Below, piece by piece: positions 13,352 to 16,473 of a stretch of 16,473 nt of DNA; position 1 is the first letter of the stretch; the number at the start of each line of letters is the position of its first letter. The DNA comes from Nitrososphaerota archaeon. GTDB lineage: Archaea > Thermoproteota > Bathyarchaeia > Bathyarchaeales > Bathycorpusculaceae. The position numbers and the translations under genes were made by a program. The stretch lies in the NCBI GenBank assembly GCA_031282985.1, contig JAITCR010000105.1, positions 1 through 16,473 on the forward strand. Reading direction: 5' to 3'. The notes below the pieces were generated by a model, which did no database searches, was not told the DNA's origin, and saw only the letters and a program-made list of their open reading frames with translations.

Positions 13352-13861
13352 TTAATCTACAAATTCAACACGGATAGACATTTTTTTTACGTTATGAGCG
13401 ATACCTTTGAGAGTGGATAGATCAAAGGGTAACTGTTGACCACGTTTACGCTTTAGAATAACACGAGTTTCAGTTGTTCCATCGGGTAGCCAAATAGTGT
13501 TGATAGTGAAAATGCTAAATGGCACAAAGAGATCCTCGAGGAACTTACGGTCATCAACACCGTATTCGAGTATTCGAACATTCTTTCCTGTTTCATCACC
13601 TAAAGCTTTGATGATTTTGCCACCAAACCCTAATAAACGGGGTACATCGCCATGCCCCACAAGAATTGCTAGAGTTTTTTCCACTTCAACTGCTTTGTAG
13701 AAACAAACACTTTGAAGCGTAGGATACTTATCTTCCATGTTAAGGAGGAAACGGGCGATTCTAAGGTCTAAGTCACTGATTTCTCCCGCTTTTACTTTAG
13801 CAGAACATTTCTGGCATAGCATGCCGCTTTTTAAGCAGAAACTGCACAGTTCGGTTTTCAT
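13352..13861 (-). CDS. Zinc-finger/KH-domain RNA-binding protein (NusA-like)
   Basis: A 169-residue protein with an N-terminal four-cysteine knuckle (Cys6, Cys9, Cys16, Cys19 in CSFC...CQKC) and a central KH domain. The KH GXXG loop is GFGGK near 78-82, within LVGHGDVPRLLGFGGKIIKAL. The C-terminal ~55 residues (TIWLPDGTTETRVILKRKR onward) form a separate small domain. Archaeal NusA-like proteins have this zinc-KH layout and are thought to act in transcription elongation, translation or RNA surveillance; no exact function is established. AAAGGCGA about 6 bases before the ATG is the likely ribosome-binding site. It sits between alba and aspS on the same strand, which suggests an RNA- or chromatin-linked role. 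Confidence 0.75.
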   Translation of the reverse strand: MKTELCSFCLKSGMLCQKCSAKVKAGEISDLDLRIARFLLNMEDKYPTLQSVCFYKAVEVEKTLAILVGHGDVPRLLGFGGKIIKALGDETGKNVRILEYGVDDRKFLEDLFVPFSIFTINTIWLPDGTTETRVILKRKRGQQLPFDLSTLKGIAHNVKKMSIRVEFVD

Positions 13862-13913
13862 GATTGAATCGCCTTTTTATTGTAAATTAGGGTGCAACAG
13901 ATTAGTTGAGTCT

Positions 13914-14195
13914 TCAACATTGAAGAGTTATTTCAATCGTGCTTACGTTGCTTAGTTGTGCTTCCTCATCATCTTGAGGTCGAATTTGATCTGTTCCAAT
14001 TGCAATTGTCTTGATTTTTACATTCGGAAGAAATTTACGCCTCACAACTTCAGCCACGTCAATAGCTCTACTGATTGCTTTTCCCCGCGCTTTAATGCTA
14101 ACTTCTTTAGCTCCACCATGGAAAAAGGTTATGCAAGCAAGCACATAGTTCATTATTGGTTTTTTACCGATTAACACTGCATTTGCTTCTGACAT
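13914..14195 (-). CDS. albA: DNA/RNA-binding protein Alba
   Basis: A 93-residue archaeal chromatin protein that dimerises and coats DNA and RNA. The N-terminal VLIGKKPIMNYVLACI carries the paired lysines (Lys11, Lys12) at the position of the acetylatable Lys16 of Sulfolobus Alba. GAKEVSIKARGKAISRAIDVAEVVRRKF is the RNA/DNA-binding core, and the C-terminal hairpin region reads AIGTDQIRP...STIEITLQC. The end is short and stops in Cys instead of the more common Lys-rich tail. GGAG lies about 9 bases before the ATG, and TTAAAT-type sequence near 14230 is a TATA candidate. The KH gene begins 52 bases downstream. Confidence 0.96.
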   Translation of the reverse strand: MSEANAVLIGKKPIMNYVLACITFFHGGAKEVSIKARGKAISRAIDVAEVVRRKFLPNVKIKTIAIGTDQIRPQDDEEAQLSNVSTIEITLQC

Positions 14196-14536
14196 GGCTT
14201 TACTCCTAAATTAACATTCTAAGATGCAATTTAAGTAGCTTTTTTTCCGAGCATAAATACATTGTGGTACAAGATGCTTTTTCTGTCTTAAAAACCAAGA
14301 CGTTACAAAGACAACTAACTAAAATAAGCACCAACCAGAAATCAAACAAGTCACTAACCAAATTCTACGTACTTCTGCTTTACATCACGACAAAATACTC
14401 CATAAAAACCTGACAGAACAACTACATCACTAAAAACCGTTCATACAAACAATCCGTTTATATCAACACAAATCTTAATTTTATGATAGTCTTTATCAAG
14501 ACTAATACATTATACAGCATTAACAGGAAGAATAAG
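14196..14536. promoter_or_regulatory. Divergent spacer, alba / IMPase gene
   Basis: This 341-bp gap contains no gene or tRNA that I can see. Its left end holds the alba promoter on the minus strand (ACTTAAATT near 14227-14237, ribosome-binding GGAG near 14203-14207). Its right end holds TTTATATC near 14457-14464 as a TATA candidate for the plus-strand gene, with GGAAG about 8 bases before its ATG. A short hairpin, GTCTT (14285-14289) with AAGAC (14297-14301), lies between. The central part is A/C-rich, unstructured sequence. Confidence 0.45.
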
Positions 14537-15361
14537 ATGACCCCACAACACGACTGGTTTAAAATTTTAAACAATTGCAAAAATAATGTTGAAAAAGCAA
14601 TAAAACCACATTTAAAAACCTTAAATGAGCCACAACCTGACCTAGGAAAAGGTGCCGGTGGGGATGCTATGAAGCCAGTAGATTTGGCCGCAGAAAAAGC
14701 CATCGTTGATACACTACAGAATTATAATGTTTCATTTTCGTTAATCAGTGAAGAGTCAGGTTTTGAAAAGTATGGCAATAATCCAGAAGAATGTTACATC
14801 ACAATTGACCCGATTGACGGCACAACTAACTTGTTACGGGGATTGCCATTCTATGCTTCATCAATTGCGGTTTCGAGAAAACCAGTCATTGTAGAGATTT
14901 ACGCAGCTTTAGTCGCTGACTTATATCATGATATTACGTACATAGCACAAGAAAATAGAGGAGCATATCGTGGCAGTGAAAAAATCAAAACATCACAAGT
15001 GTCAAGCCTTCAAGAAGCTGTACTTGGAATGGATCTTAACACTTATAAAGTTGCAGAAATAGCACCTAAATTAACCGATTTAATCCAACAAACCAAACAT
15101 ATCAGACATTACGGCGCTAATGCTTTAGAATTGTGTTATGTTGCAAATGGGTTAACTGATGCTTTTGTTGACATACGAGGAAAATTGCGTACCACAGATG
15201 TGGCAGCAGGTTTTTTGATAATTAAAGAAGCAGGGGGTTTAATAACAGACATACACAAGCAACCAATCAACGTTAAATTAGATCCAAAACAAACTATAGA
15301 ATTTGTAGCATCTGGCAACGCTAAATTACATGATACAATTCTTGGGTTAGTCAAGCATTAA
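14537..15361 (+). CDS. Inositol monophosphatase / archaeal FBPase family
   Basis: A 274-residue Mg2+/Li+-sensitive phosphatase-fold enzyme. The metal-binding residues are all seen: Glu72/Glu73 in SEESG, Asp91 and Asp94 in TIDPIDGTTNLLRGLPFY, Thr96, and Asp221 in LRTTDVAAGFLIIKEAGG. The RTTDVAAG wording (not WDxAAG) resembles archaeal dual-activity enzymes of the MJ0109 type, which hydrolyse fructose-1,6-bisphosphate and inositol-1-phosphate. The role is therefore gluconeogenesis or inositol-lipid synthesis; the substrate is not resolved. The ATG at 14537 is preferred: GGAAG lies just upstream and MTPQHDWFKIL fits the first helix. An in-frame ATG 18 codons earlier (14483) lacks a ribosome-binding site. 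A T-run at 15387-15392 after the stop may terminate it. Confidence 0.9.
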   Translation: MTPQHDWFKILNNCKNNVEKAIKPHLKTLNEPQPDLGKGAGGDAMKPVDLAAEKAIVDTLQNYNVSFSLISEESGFEKYGNNPEECYITIDPIDGTTNLLRGLPFYASSIAVSRKPVIVEIYAALVADLYHDITYIAQENRGAYRGSEKIKTSQVSSLQEAVLGMDLNTYKVAEIAPKLTDLIQQTKHIRHYGANALELCYVANGLTDAFVDIRGKLRTTDVAAGFLIIKEAGGLITDIHKQPINVKLDPKQTIEFVASGNAKLHDTILGLVKH

Positions 15362-15448
15362 TACAAAAACTTTCCATCTGCCGCCATTTTTTAGCCTGTC
15401 AAAAATTAAAATATTATTATTTCAAATTTAATGGTTGTAAATTGGGAA

Positions 15449-16256
15449 TTAGAGTCTGTTAACATTAAATTTATTACTAGGATTGCGTAGTTAGTGTATA
15501 GATATGGTGCTTTTAAAAGAGTCGTTTGTTAAAATTGAAAAATTTACCCATACAACGTAAAAAGCAGCCTAGATAATTACGGGTTCTTAAGCGCCATCCT
15601 CTACGCTCTGGAAAACGGTTGTAAATGGTGAGCGTTACCTAAAGAATATGGGAATTGGCACACAATTTACATGCGCTTTAGCAGATGGAGCAAAAACGGA
15701 TACCTACACGCATTTTTGAAGCCCTGCAAAAGAAGGCATATTTCAATAGAGATAAAATGTGTGTGTCTTGACAGCACACATGTCAAAGTACGCCAGACGC
15801 CGCTGGGTTTTAAAAAAGTGGTGAACAAAGTATCGGGCGCTTCAAAGGTGGATTAACAGCAAGATTCATGTTGTTACTTTGTCTGTCAAGATTGCTGTAG
15901 CGTTTTGTCTTTTAGTAGGTAATGTGTGTGATGTTCTGAGGGTCAGAGATTGCTTGTGATACTTAACGGTGGGGTGTGTCTTTGTTGGTGGACAGGGTTT
16001 ATGAGGGTAATAAAATGTGTGAGTTCGCCAACAGCAGGGGTTTGTTGTTGTGGTTTCGCCTAAGGAGAATCGTAAGTGTTTTTGGGTGTATGATGCGGAG
16101 TTGTACAAGTTTTGTAATGAGTTTGAATGGTTTTTTCTTGCGTATCAAACGCTTTTGCAGGGTATTTACACGCTATGATAAACTTGCTATAATCTACGCA
16201 GGAGTAATCATAATAGCACTGATTTACGATGCCAACTTAATGTGAACAGGCTCTAA
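15449..16256 (+). mobile_element. Decayed IS5-family insertion sequence (808 bp)
   Basis: The ends form a 23-bp terminal inverted repeat: left arm 15449-15471 (TTAGAGTCTGTTAACATTAA and three more bases) and right arm 16234-16256 (reverse complement begins TTAGAGCCTGTTCACATTAA), matching at 20 of 23 positions. The interior encodes a broken IS5/IS427-like transposase, whose last stop lies inside the right arm, as is usual for compact IS. An 808-bp length is normal for this group. The outer bases TA on both sides may be the duplicated target, but drift makes this uncertain. Confidence 0.8.
15551..16245 (+). pseudogene. IS5-family transposase, broken by stops and frameshifts
   Basis: Stitching frames gives a recognisable IS5/IS427-group DDE transposase. 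AILYALENGCKW (15593-15628) is followed by a TGA at 15629-15631 where relatives have Arg, then ALPKEYGNWHTIYMRFSRWSKNG. CLDSTHVKV (first catalytic Asp) follows near 15768. After an A6 run near 15812-15817 the frame shifts to GEQSIGRFKGGLT (15820 on), and shifts again to KIHVVTLSVKIAVAFCLLVGN (15861 on). LVDRVYEGNKMCEFA (second Asp) is near 15987; VSPKENRKCFWVYDAELYK (16053 on) and FLRIKRFCRVFTRYDKLAIIYAG are in different frames again. No start codon with a ribosome-binding site is seen. At least five disruptions make it a long-dead copy. No single open frame represents the gene. Confidence 0.85.
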
Positions 16257-16342
16257 AAGAGTCTCTAATTAAAGGTAGCCTCCGAAAACCTCTTAACTAG
16301 CATGGATGTTATGTGCAGTAAAAGTGTAGTGGGGAAATTTGT
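16257..16342. other. Junction between two insertion sequences
   Basis: This 86-bp stretch lies between the decayed IS5 element and the next transposase start. It probably contains the left end of the second element (perhaps near GGTAGCCTCCGAAAACC at about 16274), but the partner end is outside the window. TAAAAGAGTC at 16254-16263 also occurs inside the left end of the decayed element at 15514-15523. Confidence 0.35.
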
Positions 16343-16473
16343 ATGGGTCAACTGCACTTATTTGGAACAAAAACACAACTGGAAGTATTATCAAACCTGG
16401 GAGATCCACTAATAAAAGCTAACCAACTAATTGACCTGGAAAATATTTCGCAAACCAATCGAAAACACCATAC
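16343..16473 (+). CDS. Transposase N-terminus (probably IS5 family), cut by window end
   Basis: An open frame from an ATG at 16343, with GGGGAAA about 8 bases upstream, runs to the window end (43 codons). It contains LEVLSNLGDPLIKANQLIDLENIS, like the short N-terminal segment (LGDPL..L...IDW) of another IS5-family transposase group that precedes the DDE domain. It shows no stop so far, so this copy may be intact, unlike its neighbour. Only a short stretch is visible, so the family call is tentative. Confidence 0.6.
   Translation, partial: MGQLHLFGTKTQLEVLSNLGDPLIKANQLIDLENISQTNRKHH

Noticed and set aside
14250..14480. Possible tRNA or small RNA between alba and the IMPase gene
   Set aside because: No cloverleaf, no T-loop GTTCRA box and no GC-rich core; only a 5-bp hairpin was found.
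14458..14703. Minus-strand 81-codon frame with a hydrophobic stretch upstream of and over the IMPase gene
   Set aside because: It overlaps the true N-terminus of the phosphatase antisense, and its hydrophobicity comes from the complementary A/T-rich codons.
1..16473. CRISPR array or defence system
   Set aside because: No regularly spaced repeats and no Cas, nuclease, toxin-antitoxin or restriction-modification signatures were seen; all intact genes are housekeeping.

Overview
The window is a piece of an AT-rich archaeal chromosome. The informational genes show this directly: TFB, Gar1, Alba, ribosomal proteins L7Ae, S28e, L24e and L40e, an archaeal-type AspRS, and promoters with BRE/TATA-like boxes. 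A parvulin prolyl isomerase and a full DAP-type lysine pathway, next to crenarchaeal/thaumarchaeal-like informational genes, suggest a mesophilic Thermoproteota-related lineage such as Bathyarchaeia. That placement is an inference, not a demonstration.

Layout from left to right. Positions 1-364 are the 3' end of a broken IS1-family transposase. Two plus-strand genes follow: a small parvulin (483-758) and a PAP2 membrane phosphatase (838-1491). A tight minus-strand operon (7865 down to 1589) reads dapA-dapB-asd-lysA-dapF-dapL. It encodes every step from aspartyl phosphate to lysine by the LL-diaminopimelate aminotransferase route; only aspartokinase is missing here. A second minus-strand operon (8952 down to 8121) is rpl7ae-rps28e-rpl24e. 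It diverges from gar1-tfb (9116-10331) across a 163-bp double promoter region. A plus-strand DUF116 gene (10478-11092) converges on a minus-strand block that reads, in transcription order, alba, zinc-finger/KH protein, aspS, Lrp-type regulator with a Crp-like HTH, and L40e. A plus-strand inositol-monophosphatase/FBPase-family gene starts at 14537. The right end is mobile DNA: an 808-bp decayed IS5-family element with recognisable terminal inverted repeats (15449-16256), then the start of a second transposase that runs off the window.

The genes are mainly housekeeping: lysine synthesis, translation, RNA modification, transcription initiation and chromatin. I found no convincing novel defence or mobile system. 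The most useful leads are the compact archaeal DapL operon with inverted repeats at two internal junctions, the Alba/KH/AspRS cluster, an AspRS with mixed specificity-determining residues, the Lrp-like regulator beside L40e, and the uncharacterised DUF116 protein. The left and right flanks are IS debris, so the housekeeping block sits between insertion-prone sites.
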